Positions 5,602 through 12,707 of a DNA stretch of 12,749 nt are shown in pieces. Made by a program: the position numbers and the translations under genes. The notes under the pieces are model-generated. The model did no database searches. It saw only the letters and a program-made list of their open reading frames with translations, and was not told the origin of the DNA. This DNA is from an uncultured Collinsella sp. (GTDB lineage Bacteria; Actinomycetota; Coriobacteriia; Coriobacteriales; Coriobacteriaceae), in contig CABQJV010000043.1 of assembly GCA_902464565.1 (NCBI GenBank), positions 1 to 12,749 on the forward strand, in the 5' to 3' direction. Position 1 is the stretch's first letter. The number at the start of each line of letters is the position of its first letter.

Positions 5602-7080
5602 ATGACTGAGACCGCTAAGAAAAAGCGCGGTATGCCTTCATCGTTCACCATTCTTCTAGCTCTGCTGGCAATTGTTGCAGTGATTACCGTTATCGTCTCC
5701 GGCACGTCCGGCGGCGCGGTTACTGCCGCCCGTCTGAGCGATTTCTGCACCGCCCCGATTAAGGGCTTCGCTGACGCTCTGCCCGTCTGCCTCTTCGTTA
5801 TGATCCTGGGCGGCTTCCTCGGCATGATGACCGAGACCGGCGCTCTGGACAACGGTATCGCCGTCCTGGTGCAGAAGCTTAAGGGTAACGAGATCATGCT
5901 CATTCCCGTGCTGATGCTCATCTTCTCCCTCGGTGGTACCACCTATGGTATGTGCGAGGAGACCGTTCCCTTCTACGCCCTGCTCGCCGCTACCATGATG
6001 GCCGCTGGCTTCGACCCCATGGTCGGCGCCGCTACCGTCCTGCTCGGTGCTGGCTGCGGCTGCCTGGGCTCCACGGTTAACCCGTTCGCCGTCGGCGCTG
6101 CCGTCGACGCTCTGACCGGCGTTGGCATTGAGGTCAACCAGTCCATCATCATCGGCCTTGGTGCCGTCCTGTGGATTGTCACTACCGCTATGTCCATTGT
6201 CTTCGTGATGAACTATGCCAAGAAGGTCAAGGCTGACAAGGGTTCCACCATCCTGTCGATGCAGGAGCTCAAGGACGCCGAAGAGGCTCACGGCAAGGCT
6301 GCTTCCGAGGTCCACAAGGAGGTCAAGCTCACCGGTCGTCAGAAGGGTGTTCTGATCGCCTTCGCCTTCACCTTCGTCGTCATGATCGTCGGCTTCATTC
6401 CGCTGGCCGACCTCAACGAGGGCGTCGCCAACTTCTTCGACGCTGGCGCTGTCTACGACGCCGACGGTAATGCCGTCGTCCAGGGCTGGTCTGCCCTGAT
6501 CACCGGCCTGCCCATTGGCCAGTGGTACTTCGAGGAGGCTTCCACCTGGTTCTTCCTCATGGCCGTCCTGATCGGTATCATCGGTGGCCTGTCCGAGAAG
6601 CAGATCGTTAACACCTTCATCACCGGCGCTGCCGACATGATGTCCGTTGTTCTCGTCATCGCCCTCGCCCGTGGTATCTCCGTCCTCATGGCTAACACCG
6701 GCCTCGACGTCTTCGTCCTCGACGCTGCCGCCAATGCCCTGGCTGGCCTGTCCGGCGTGATCTTCGCTCCCATGAGCTTCCTGGTCTACTTCGGCCTGTC
6801 CTTCCTGATCCCCTCGACCTCCGGTATGGCCACCGTCTCCATGCCCATCATGGGACCGCTGGCTGTTAAGCTTGGCTTCTCGCCTGAGGTCATGGTCATG
6901 ATCTTCTCCGCCGCCATCGGTGTCGTGAACCTGTTCACCCCGACCTCCGGCGCCATCATGGGCGGTCTCGCCCTGGCCAAGATCGAGTGGACGACCTGGC
7001 TCAAGTTTGCCCTTAAGCTCATCGTCGCGCTCTCCGTCGTCTGCGCCATCATCCTGACCGTCGCTTGCGTGTTGATCTAA
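5602..7080 (+). CDS. YfcC-family membrane transporter, probable arginine/ornithine exchanger
   Basis: An integral membrane protein of 492 residues from the YfcC/DcuC-like (C4-dicarboxylate anaerobic carrier) superfamily. Hallmarks are GGTTYGMCEETVPFY near 111-125, GAGCGCLGSTVNPF near 149-162, and the related second-half segments IPSTSGMATVSMP (403-415) and NLFTPTSGAIMGG (443-455). About twelve hydrophobic segments are visible, with a charged cytoplasmic-looking loop near 205-250. YfcC-type carriers are common in arc clusters, where arginine uptake is coupled to ornithine export; placement right after arcB supports that role, but substrate is inferred. ATG 5602 is preferred because AAGGGGGG (5585-5592) lies 9 nt upstream; ATGs at 5575 and 5593 are in frame but badly placed. 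Alanine codons are nearly half GCT in the first third, unlike arcA. Confidence 0.88.
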   Translation: MTETAKKKRGMPSSFTILLALLAIVAVITVIVSGTSGGAVTAARLSDFCTAPIKGFADALPVCLFVMILGGFLGMMTETGALDNGIAVLVQKLKGNEIMLIPVLMLIFSLGGTTYGMCEETVPFYALLAATMMAAGFDPMVGAATVLLGAGCGCLGSTVNPFAVGAAVDALTGVGIEVNQSIIIGLGAVLWIVTTAMSIVFVMNYAKKVKADKGSTILSMQELKDAEEAHGKAASEVHKEVKLTGRQKGVLIAFAFTFVVMIVGFIPLADLNEGVANFFDAGAVYDADGNAVVQGWSALITGLPIGQWYFEEASTWFFLMAVLIGIIGGLSEKQIVNTFITGAADMMSVVLVIALARGISVLMANTGLDVFVLDAAANALAGLSGVIFAPMSFLVYFGLSFLIPSTSGMATVSMPIMGPLAVKLGFSPEVMVMIFSAAIGVVNLFTPTSGAIMGGLALAKIEWTTWLKFALKLIVALSVVCAIILTVACVLI

Positions 7081-7248
7081 GTACCCAACGGGTACCCCAC
7101 GGAAACCTTGACGATCCTGTAAAGGATCATCTGGTCATCGTCTGTCCGGTGGGGTCAACCCACCGGTAGACTCCTACCTTTAGCCCCCTCCCGTTCCGTG
7201 CGCGGGAGGGGGCGCTCTCATGTTGCGCGGTTCTACGAACCGCGCAAC
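7081..7248 (+). other. Run of five stem-loops downstream of the transporter
   Basis: Five perfect hairpins follow the stop codon in order: GTACCC/GGGTAC (7081-7095), GATCCT/AGGATC (7113-7128), CCGGTGGG/CCCACCGG (7146-7166), an 11-bp GCCCCCTCCCG stem (7183-7213) and a 12-bp GTTGCGCGGTTC stem with a TAC loop (7222-7248). None has a good T-tract. ACCCCAC... pairing is also possible: ACCCCAC (7094-7100) matches GTGGGGT (7149-7155), and GACGAT (7110-7115) matches ATCGTC (7137-7142), giving a fold that excludes hairpins 1 and 3. This may be a structured 3' UTR or a small RNA. I do not recognise an RNA family. Confidence 0.6.
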
Positions 7249-7290
7249 CAGTCGACGCTGCGCGCCGCCCAGGACGACAATTTGTCATTC

Positions 7291-7332
7291 AAAAGGCAAG
7301 GCATGACCAAAAGGTCTATGCCTTGCCTTTTT
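7291..7332 (+). terminator. Strong, probably bidirectional terminator
   Basis: A perfect 14-bp stem (7291-7304 with 7318-7331, core AGGCAAGGCAT) continues through a bulged T into a 4-bp GACC/GGTC stem with an AAAA loop. It is followed by T and preceded by A residues, so it can work on either strand. It closes the arginine region before DUF1846. Confidence 0.92.
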
Positions 7333-7523
7333 CATGCCAACTTGTACGTCCTGGACGTCGCTCGCTGACTTATGCTCAACCTGCGACGTTTCTGTTGTTG
7401 GTGCAAAGGGGTCAGGTTACTTCGCGCCAAAAGGGGAAGTTGCGGTGGCGTGTTTGGTTAGTGCCTGTTGATGGTCTGGGTATCGGGGAGGGCGGGCTCC
7501 GTTATAATCGCCTAGAACATTAA
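7333..7523 (+). promoter_or_regulatory. Spacer with a promoter for the DUF1846 gene
   Basis: About 190 nt without a gene. A perfect -10 hexamer TATAAT lies at 7503-7508; no -35 match is found at 16-18 nt upstream (TTGATG at 7468 is too far). Transcription would start near 7515 and give a leader of about 33 nt. A 66-codon open frame from 7323 starts inside the terminator arm and has no ribosome binding site. Confidence 0.55.
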
Positions 7524-7547
7524 ATGGAAACGGGACGGGAGCCATAC

Positions 7548-9029
7548 ATGCGCCAGGGTTTCGACAACGCGAAGTATATCGAGCTGCAGGCCGCTCATAT
7601 TAAGGAGCGCATCTCGCAGTTTGGCGGCAAGCTGTATTTGGAGTTTGGCGGCAAGCTGTTTGATGACTATCACGCGAGTCGCGTGCTGCCGGGTTTTGAG
7701 CCGGACAGCAAGTTTCGCATGCTTAAGAGCATTGCCGACGACGTCGAGGTCATCATCGCCATTAACGCGAACCACATCGAGAAGAACAAGGCTCGCGGTG
7801 ACCTGGGCATTACCTATGACGAGGACGTTTTGCGCCTGGTCGACCTGTTCCGCGGCAACGGTTTTGCTGTCGCGGCCGTGGTTATCACCCAGTACGCCGG
7901 CCAGCCCGCCGCCGATGTGTTCCGCAATCGCCTGAACGCGCTCGGCATTCCTGCCAAGCTGCACTATCCCATCGAGGGCTATCCGCACGACGTCGACCTG
8001 ATCGTGTCCGACGACGGCTATGGCAAGAACGAGTTTGTCGAGACCACCCGTCCGCTCGTCGTCGTGACGGCGCCCGGCCCCGGCTCGGGCAAGCTCGCCA
8101 CCTGCCTGTCTCAGCTCTATCACGAGCACAAGCACGGCACCGCCGCCGGCTACGCCAAGTTCGAGACTTTCCCGGTCTGGAATCTGCCCCTCACGCATCC
8201 GGTCAACATCGCCTATGAGGCCGCCACGGCCGACCTCGACGATGCCAATATCATCGACTCCTTCCACTTGGAGGCCTACAACAAGACCACGGTCAACTAC
8301 AACCGTGACGTCGAGGCCTTCCCGGTGGTCCGTGCTCTGATGGAAAAGATCCTGGGCAAGAGCCCCTACCAGAGCCCCACCGACATGGGCGTCAATATGG
8401 TCGGTTTTGCCATTACCGATGACGATGCCTGCCGCGACGCTTCCAAGATGGAGATCGTCCGCCGCTACTTTACCGCGGTCGAAAATGTGCGCCGTACCGG
8501 CGTGGGCGATGAGCAAGTCGACCGTCTCAAGATCATTATGAAGAAGGCCGGTATCGACAAGAATTACTCGCCGGCACGCTCGGCCGCTCTTACCAGGGAG
8601 CAGCTGACGGGTGGCCCCGTAGGCGCCATGGTCATGCCCGATGGCTCCGTGGTGACCGGCAAGACTTCCACGCGCCTGGGCGCCGCGAGCTCGCTCATCA
8701 TGAATGCACTTAAGCATGTCTCGGGCGTTGACCTTGAGCTCGAGGTCATTAGCGATGAGGCGATTGAGCCTATCAGCAAGCTCAAGACGCATTTCCTGGG
8801 TAGCAAGAACCCGCGCCTGCACACCGACGAGACGCTTATGGCGCTCTCGATCACCTCGGCAACGAGCGAGACGGCGGCCCGCGTCCTTTCGGGCCTGGAG
8901 CAGCTGCGTGGCTGTGATGCCTTCTTTAGCGTGATCATCTCGCCGACGGACGAGACGGTGCTGCGCAAGCTGGGCATCAACGTGTGCTGCGAGCCCAAGT
9001 TCGAGCGCCGTGGCTTCTTCCACCGCTAA
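7548..9029 (+). CDS. DUF1846 domain protein
   Basis: A 493-residue protein of the DUF1846 family, which is about 500 residues long, occurs in many gut Firmicutes and Actinobacteria and has no firmly assigned function. The N-terminal MRQGFDNAKYIELQAAHIKERI is typical. A glycine-rich phosphate-loop-like segment APGPGSGKLATC lies at 175-186, within a Rossmann-like alpha/beta region, which suggests nucleotide or phosphate binding. ATG 7548 is chosen because a GGGACGGGA element (7532-7540) precedes it by 7 nt; the alternative ATG at 7524 adds eight residues absent from the usual N-terminus. It stands alone between its own TATAAT box and terminator, so neighbours do not explain its function. Predicted cytoplasmic; no signal peptide or membrane segment is seen. 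Confidence 0.87.
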   Translation: MRQGFDNAKYIELQAAHIKERISQFGGKLYLEFGGKLFDDYHASRVLPGFEPDSKFRMLKSIADDVEVIIAINANHIEKNKARGDLGITYDEDVLRLVDLFRGNGFAVAAVVITQYAGQPAADVFRNRLNALGIPAKLHYPIEGYPHDVDLIVSDDGYGKNEFVETTRPLVVVTAPGPGSGKLATCLSQLYHEHKHGTAAGYAKFETFPVWNLPLTHPVNIAYEAATADLDDANIIDSFHLEAYNKTTVNYNRDVEAFPVVRALMEKILGKSPYQSPTDMGVNMVGFAITDDDACRDASKMEIVRRYFTAVENVRRTGVGDEQVDRLKIIMKKAGIDKNYSPARSAALTREQLTGGPVGAMVMPDGSVVTGKTSTRLGAASSLIMNALKHVSGVDLELEVISDEAIEPISKLKTHFLGSKNPRLHTDETLMALSITSATSETAARVLSGLEQLRGCDAFFSVIISPTDETVLRKLGINVCCEPKFERRGFFHR

Positions 9030-9048
9030 GCCTGGATAAATTGGTCTG

Positions 9049-9088
9049 AAAGGGGCGCATCGGATATACATTCGGTGTGCCCCTTTTA
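9049..9088 (+). terminator. Terminator after the DUF1846 gene
   Basis: A 14-bp stem with two G-U pairs (9049-9062 around AAGGGGCGCATCG, with 9073-9086) closes a 10-nt loop and ends in TTTT. Confidence 0.88.
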
Positions 9089-9153
9089 TCAACAAAGCTA
9101 CCGTTTAACCTAAAATTAGCCCGTTTACCTGCCTATAAGTGATTTGGGCGGTA

Positions 9154-9278
9154 TACAATAACCCTAATTGTTTCATCCTTTTGCGGGGATGCCGCATGAT
9201 GGATGTTGCCGGCCATCATGGAGTGTGCCGGTCGCGCACGGTGCAAGTGATGCCCGTGCTCGGTTTGAGGAGGCTGCC
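9154..9278 (+). promoter_or_regulatory. Promoter and structured leader of the winged-helix gene
   Basis: A -10-like TACAAT (9154-9159) has no clear -35. The leader after it holds a perfect 8-bp dyad CATGATGG/CCATCATG (9195-9202, 9213-9220) and a 6-bp dyad GCACGG/CCGTGC (9236-9241, 9254-9259). The first could be an RNA hairpin or an operator, for instance for self-regulation by the DNA-binding protein encoded next. Confidence 0.4.
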
Positions 9279-9617
9279 ATGGCTGGCAAGGGTCGTGCGA
9301 GTGTCAACGATATGAAGCGTGTCGAGGTGCAGGTGCTGATGGAGATTGCACAGCAGTCCGAAGACAACGGCGGATTTTATGGCTTTTCGCGAAAGACGCT
9401 TGCCGAGCGTGTGGGGGTGTCTCCGTATCGCGCCCGCGCGGCAATTGAACGTTTGGAATCCGAAGACATCATTGAGGTCGTCTCGCGCTACAGCGACGAC
9501 GGCGGCCAGCTCGCAAATGGTATTTGTCTTACGGAGCGTGGCGAATGGTATCTAGAGGGCATCCGTGCCGGTATGCTCGTGCAGGACTTGATCAAGGACG
9601 AAGTCGCCGATCGATAA
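9279..9617 (+). CDS. Small winged-helix DNA-binding protein
   Basis: A 112-residue protein, predicted to be a winged helix-turn-helix transcription regulator. Residues 37-68 read as a helix-turn-helix (SRKTLAERVGVSPYRARAAIERLESEDIIEVV): first helix, a GVS turn and a recognition helix. They are followed by a wing-like SRYSDDGGQLANGICLT and a short C-terminal helix, perhaps for dimerisation. No ligand domain is visible, so it is closer to small MarR/PadR/GntR-like wHTH proteins than to a full one-component regulator; I cannot name its family. ATG 9279 has GAGGAGG at 9267-9273. In-frame sequence back to 9168 is open but lacks a ribosome binding site. It lies upstream of pyrG but is separated from it by a terminator. 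Firmicutes have rpoE (delta) at this place, but no HARE-HTH or acidic tail is present here. Confidence 0.72.
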   Translation: MAGKGRASVNDMKRVEVQVLMEIAQQSEDNGGFYGFSRKTLAERVGVSPYRARAAIERLESEDIIEVVSRYSDDGGQLANGICLTERGEWYLEGIRAGMLVQDLIKDEVADR

Positions 9618-9641
9618 CAGCGTACATACATAGTGGAAACG

Positions 9642-9674
9642 ACGCCGCCTGGGCAACCGGCCGGCGTTTTGTTT
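9642..9674 (+). terminator. Terminator before pyrG
   Basis: ACGCCG (9642-9647) pairs with CGGCGT (9662-9667), and inside it CTGG pairs with CCGG around a GCAA tetraloop with one C-C mismatch between the stems. TTTTGTTT follows. Confidence 0.85.
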
Positions 9675-9734
9675 CGAGATGGAGAAATGCGATTGCGCGT
9701 AAGAATAATTGTGTGCGGCGCGCGTCGCGAGTAT

Positions 9735-9777
9735 TACAATGAAGACCCGTAAGATGTGTATGGACAACTTCTACGGG
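9735..9777 (+). promoter_or_regulatory. Candidate pyrG promoter and start-site hairpin
   Basis: TACAAT at 9735-9740 fits a -10 element; TTGTGT at 9709-9714 is a poor -35 with a 20-nt spacer. The transcript would start near CCC at 9746-9748. CCCGTA (9746-9751) can pair with TACGGG (9772-9777) just before the start codon region. There is no attenuator terminator of the Bacillus pyrG type. Confidence 0.4.
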
Positions 9778-9795
9778 AAGCGCAGGTAACTCAAT

Positions 9796-11457
9796 ATGAC
9801 CAAGCATGTGTTCGTGACCGGCGGCGTGGTTTCGTCTCTGGGCAAGGGTATTACCGCGGCCTCGCTGGGCCGTCTGCTCAAGTCGCGCGGCTACAAGGTA
9901 ACGATGCAAAAGGCCGACCCGTATCTGAACGTCGACCCCGGCACCATGAGCCCGTTCCAGCATGGCGAGGTCTTTGTGACCGAGGACGGCTACGAGTCCG
10001 ATCTGGACCTGGGCCACTACGAGCGCTTTATTGACGAGAACCTGACCCGCGATTCCAACTTTACGACTGGTGCCATCTATAAGAGCCTGATCGCCCGTGA
10101 ACGTCGCGGTGACTTTTTGGGCGGCACTGTGCAGGTGATCCCGCACGTCACGAACGCCATTAAGGATAAGTTCCGTCGTATTGAGGAGCAGACCGGCTCC
10201 GACGTGGTCATCACTGAGTTGGGCGGCACTATCGGCGACATCGAGTCGCAGCCGTTTGTCGAGGCCATTCGCCAGTATCGCAAGGAGGCCGGCCCCGAGA
10301 ACGTCTGCTACATCCACGTGTCGCTCGTTCCCTATATCGCCGCCGCCCACGAGGTCAAGACCAAGCCGACGCAGCACTCCGTTAAGGAGCTCCGCAGCTT
10401 TGGTATCCAGCCCGATATTATCGTTCTGCGCTCCGACCACCATATCGACGATGCCATCCGCGGCAAGATCGCAAGCTTCTGCGACGTCGACACCGACTGT
10501 GTCTTTACCAACGAGGACTGCGCGAGCATCTACGATGTTCCGCAGCTGCTCGCCGAGCAGGACTTTGATCTGCGCATTTGCGAGCGTCTGGGTCTTGACC
10601 CGCGTGAGCGCGACATGAGTCAGTGGAACGAGTTCCTGCGCAAGCAGAACCATGCCAACCAGCACGCCGACAAGGTGAAGATCGCCGTCGTGGGCAAGTA
10701 TACGCAGCTGCCCGATGCCTACCTGTCGGTTATCGAGGCCCTGCACCATGCGGGCGTGTTCTACGATCGCCACGTTGACGTGCAGCTGGTCGATGGCGAG
10801 AGCCTCGACGAGCAGAATGTCTCCGAGGTCCTGGGTGACGCCTCGGGCATCTTGGTCCCTGGCGGCTTTGGCAAGCGCGCCCTGGAGGGCAAGATCCTCG
10901 CGGCCGAGTTCGCCCGCGAGCACAAGATTCCGTATCTGGGCATTTGCCTGGGTATGCAGGTGGCCGTGTGCGAATTTGCCCGCAACGTCGTCGGCCTTGC
11001 CGGCGCCAGCTCTTCCGAGTTCGATCCGGATGGCCCGTATAGTGTCATCGACTTGATGAGCTCGCAGGAGGACGTGACCGAGAAGGGCGGCACCATGCGC
11101 CTGGGCGCCTATCCGTGCAAGCTCGCCGCCGATACCCTCGCGCGCGAGGCCTATGGCGAGGAGCTCGTCTACGAGCGTCACCGTCACCGCTTTGAGTTCA
11201 ACAACGCCTTCCGCGACCAGCTCGAGGACGCCGGTCTGGTAATCTCGGGTCTTTCGCCCGACGAGCGCCTGGTCGAGATGGTCGAGCTGCCGCGCGACGT
11301 ACATCCGTGGTATGTGGCTACCCAGGCTCATCCCGAGTTCAAGAGCCGTCCGACCAACCCGCAGCCGCTGTTCCGCGAGTTCGTGCGCGCCTCGATCGGC
11401 CAGCACGAGGGTGTCGACCGTCTGCAGGTGACGCCCAAGAACCTCGCTACGGACTAA
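9796..11457 (+). CDS. pyrG: CTP synthase (glutamine-hydrolysing)
   Basis: Makes CTP from UTP, ATP and glutamine, the last step of pyrimidine nucleotide synthesis, as a cytoplasmic tetramer or filament. The 553 residues match the family (about 535-560). The N-terminal synthetase domain begins with the ATP-binding FVTGGVVSSLGKG (Lys17), followed by the highly conserved KADPYLNVDPGTMSPFQHG and DGYESDLDLGHYERF segments. The C-terminal class I glutamine amidotransferase domain has nucleophile Cys384 in GICLGMQ and the His512/Glu514 pair in AHPEFKSRP. ATG 9796 gives the standard MTKHVFVTGGV start, with a modest AGG element at 9784-9786. It is followed by the recombinase gene after 2 nt, a likely co-transcribed pair. 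Confidence 0.98.
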   Translation: MTKHVFVTGGVVSSLGKGITAASLGRLLKSRGYKVTMQKADPYLNVDPGTMSPFQHGEVFVTEDGYESDLDLGHYERFIDENLTRDSNFTTGAIYKSLIARERRGDFLGGTVQVIPHVTNAIKDKFRRIEEQTGSDVVITELGGTIGDIESQPFVEAIRQYRKEAGPENVCYIHVSLVPYIAAAHEVKTKPTQHSVKELRSFGIQPDIIVLRSDHHIDDAIRGKIASFCDVDTDCVFTNEDCASIYDVPQLLAEQDFDLRICERLGLDPRERDMSQWNEFLRKQNHANQHADKVKIAVVGKYTQLPDAYLSVIEALHHAGVFYDRHVDVQLVDGESLDEQNVSEVLGDASGILVPGGFGKRALEGKILAAEFAREHKIPYLGICLGMQVAVCEFARNVVGLAGASSSEFDPDGPYSVIDLMSSQEDVTEKGGTMRLGAYPCKLAADTLAREAYGEELVYERHRHRFEFNNAFRDQLEDAGLVISGLSPDERLVEMVELPRDVHPWYVATQAHPEFKSRPTNPQPLFREFVRASIGQHEGVDRLQVTPKNLATD

Positions 11458-11459
11458 GG

Positions 11460-12401
11460 GTGCCGGAGAACCAAGAACATACCGAAGCTACTCCCTCGTC
11501 GCTCGCTGTGGTGGCGGGGGAGTATCTCGATTACCTTGCGGTCGAGCGGGGTTTGGCGCGCAATACGATTGCGGCCTACCGTCGTGACCTGACGACATAC
11601 TGCGCCTATCTGGAGCGGGCTGACATTGCGTCTTTTGAAGATGTGAGCCGTCAGGTCGTGGAGGGCTTTGTTGCCGATCGCCGCGACGGAGGCTATTCCG
11701 ACGCCTCGGTGGAGCGCGCGCTTGCTGCCGTGAAGGGCTTGCATGCCTTTTTGGTGCGCGATGGGGCCGTGGCCCAAAACCCGACGGCGGCGTTGCGCCT
11801 GCCCAAAAAGGCAGATCGCCTGCCGGAATACCTTTCGGTGGAGGATGTCTCGGCGCTGCTCGATCAAGACTTTCCCGAGGGCGAGATGGGGCTGCGCGAT
11901 CATGCCATCTTGGAAGTGCTTTACGGTTGCGGCTTGCGCGTGAGTGAGCTGGTTGGGCTCGATGTGGGCGATATCCATATTGATGACGGGTTTGTCCTGG
12001 TGCGCGGTAAGGGCTCCAAGGAGCGTCTGGCCCCGTTGGTGGGAAGCGCGGCTCGCGCCCTGACACACTATATAGGTGACGGGCGCACTCTCCTGGCCGC
12101 CCATGCTCACGGGACGGAGACCTCGGCGGTCTTTTTAAATAAGAACGGACGTCGCCTGTCGCGCCAGGCCGTGCATGCGATATGCGAGCGGTATGGGCGC
12201 CAAGTGGGGCTGGTGGGGCTCCATCCCCACACCTTGCGCCACTCCTTTGCCACCCACATGCTTGCGGGCGGTGCCGACCTGCGTGTGCTGCAGGAGATTT
12301 TGGGCCATGCCGATATTTCGACCACGCAGGTCTACACACATGTCGACCGCACGCAACTGACCGAGGTCTATCTGGCGGCGCATCCGCTGGCACATCGCTA
12401 G
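11460..12401 (+). CDS. xerD: Site-specific tyrosine recombinase, XerD type
   Basis: XerC/XerD-family recombinase that resolves chromosome dimers at dif. The 313 residues form a SAM-like core-binding N-terminal domain (about 15-105) and a catalytic domain (about 125-305). Catalytic residues are complete: Arg160 (CGLRVSEL), Lys184 (RGKGSKER), His257 and Arg260 (HPHTLRH), His283 (LGHADIS) and Tyr292 (VYTHVD). The start is inferred: GTG 11460, 2 nt after the pyrG stop, gives the usual N-terminal length, and translation would be coupled to pyrG, since only AAGG of the stop region lies near. Longer in-frame sequence runs back into pyrG and is rejected. Actinobacteria such as Mycobacterium have pyrG, a NUDIX gene, then xerD; here the NUDIX gene is missing. 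I prefer xerD over xerC for this context. Confidence 0.92.
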   Translation: MPENQEHTEATPSSLAVVAGEYLDYLAVERGLARNTIAAYRRDLTTYCAYLERADIASFEDVSRQVVEGFVADRRDGGYSDASVERALAAVKGLHAFLVRDGAVAQNPTAALRLPKKADRLPEYLSVEDVSALLDQDFPEGEMGLRDHAILEVLYGCGLRVSELVGLDVGDIHIDDGFVLVRGKGSKERLAPLVGSAARALTHYIGDGRTLLAAHAHGTETSAVFLNKNGRRLSRQAVHAICERYGRQVGLVGLHPHTLRHSFATHMLAGGADLRVLQEILGHADISTTQVYTHVDRTQLTEVYLAAHPLAHR

Positions 12402-12417
12402 CACCTCGCTGACCTGC

Positions 12418-12431
12418 ATATTTATAAATAT
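12418..12431. other. AT-only 14-bp palindrome after xerD
   Basis: ATATTTATAAATAT reads the same on both strands and lies between the xerD stop and the terminator. It could be a weak RNA hairpin, a promoter-like element or a protein site; nothing favours one of these. Confidence 0.35.
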
Positions 12432-12440
12432 TAAGGGGGA

Positions 12441-12504
12441 CGGGCCCCAGATTGCCGAGACGCACTTTTGCGCGCATGGGCAATCTGGGGCCCGCCCCAT
12501 TTTT
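12441..12504 (+). terminator. Very stable terminator after xerD
   Basis: A perfect 16-bp stem (12441-12456, CGGGCCCCAGATTGCC, with 12479-12494) surrounds a 22-nt apical part with its own CGCA/TGCG mini-stem, and is followed by CCCCATTTTT. It ends the pyrG-xerD unit. Confidence 0.93.
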
Positions 12505-12665
12505 CGCCAGGCACCGGCGCGGCGGTGGGCCGTGTGTACCGTGGGTGGGAGGAGTTTGGGGGCGATGTGAACGGCGTGTAAAGGGACGTAAAAATCGCCT
12601 CAAGGTCAACTTGAAGGTTGAGGTTCGCGGGCGTGGTTCTACAGGTGGCATCCCGCCTTTGCTGC
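12505..12665. other. Gene-free spacer with one dyad
   Basis: No credible gene on either strand. The left part is G-rich (GGGTGGGAGG, GGGGG). CCTCAA (12598-12603) and TTGAGG (12618-12623) form a perfect dyad across 14 nt, with TCAAGTTGACC on the minus strand inside it, which loosely recalls MerR-family operators. GGCGAT (12561-12566) and ATCGCC (12594-12599) can also pair. Confidence 0.5.
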
Positions 12666-12666
12666 A

Positions 12667-12684
12667 AACACAACATATTGTGTT
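12667..12684. promoter_or_regulatory. NrdR box, strong site
   Basis: AACACAACATATTGTGTT. Arms AAACACAA (12666-12673) and TTGTGTTT (12678-12685) are perfectly complementary around CATA. The core 16 bases agree with 15 of 16 positions of the NrdR consensus ACACWATATATWGTGT. NrdR is the ATP-cone zinc-ribbon repressor of ribonucleotide reductase genes. Confidence 0.72.
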
Positions 12685-12686
12685 TT

Positions 12687-12700
12687 CGAACATATGCTCG
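12687..12700. promoter_or_regulatory. LexA (SOS box)-like site
   Basis: CGAACATATGCTCG resembles the Gram-positive/actinobacterial LexA operator CGAAC-N4-GTTCG, with one mismatch in the right half (GCTC for GTTC). It lies between the two NrdR boxes. Confidence 0.42.
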
Positions 12701-12707
12701 GGGGTGT

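Noticed and set aside
7323..7523. 66-codon plus-strand ORF after the large terminator
   Set aside because: Starts within the terminator arm, lacks a ribosome binding site and overlaps the TATAAT promoter.
7512..9095. 527-codon minus-strand frame over DUF1846
   Set aside because: Mirror of the sense gene; runs through its terminator and has no ribosome binding site or recognisable domain.
9279..9617. RNA polymerase delta subunit (rpoE) because it precedes pyrG
   Set aside because: No HARE-HTH-type sequence and no acidic C-terminal tail; the helix-turn-helix with wing points elsewhere.
9592..11406. 604-codon minus-strand frame over pyrG
   Set aside because: Antisense shadow of a fully conserved CTP synthase gene.
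11307..11459. N-terminal extension of the recombinase into pyrG
   Set aside because: Overlaps 150 nt of conserved pyrG coding sequence and adds non-homologous, arginine-rich residues.
12431..12676. 81-codon minus-strand ORF at the right end
   Set aside because: Runs through the whole xerD terminator and starts inside the NrdR box.
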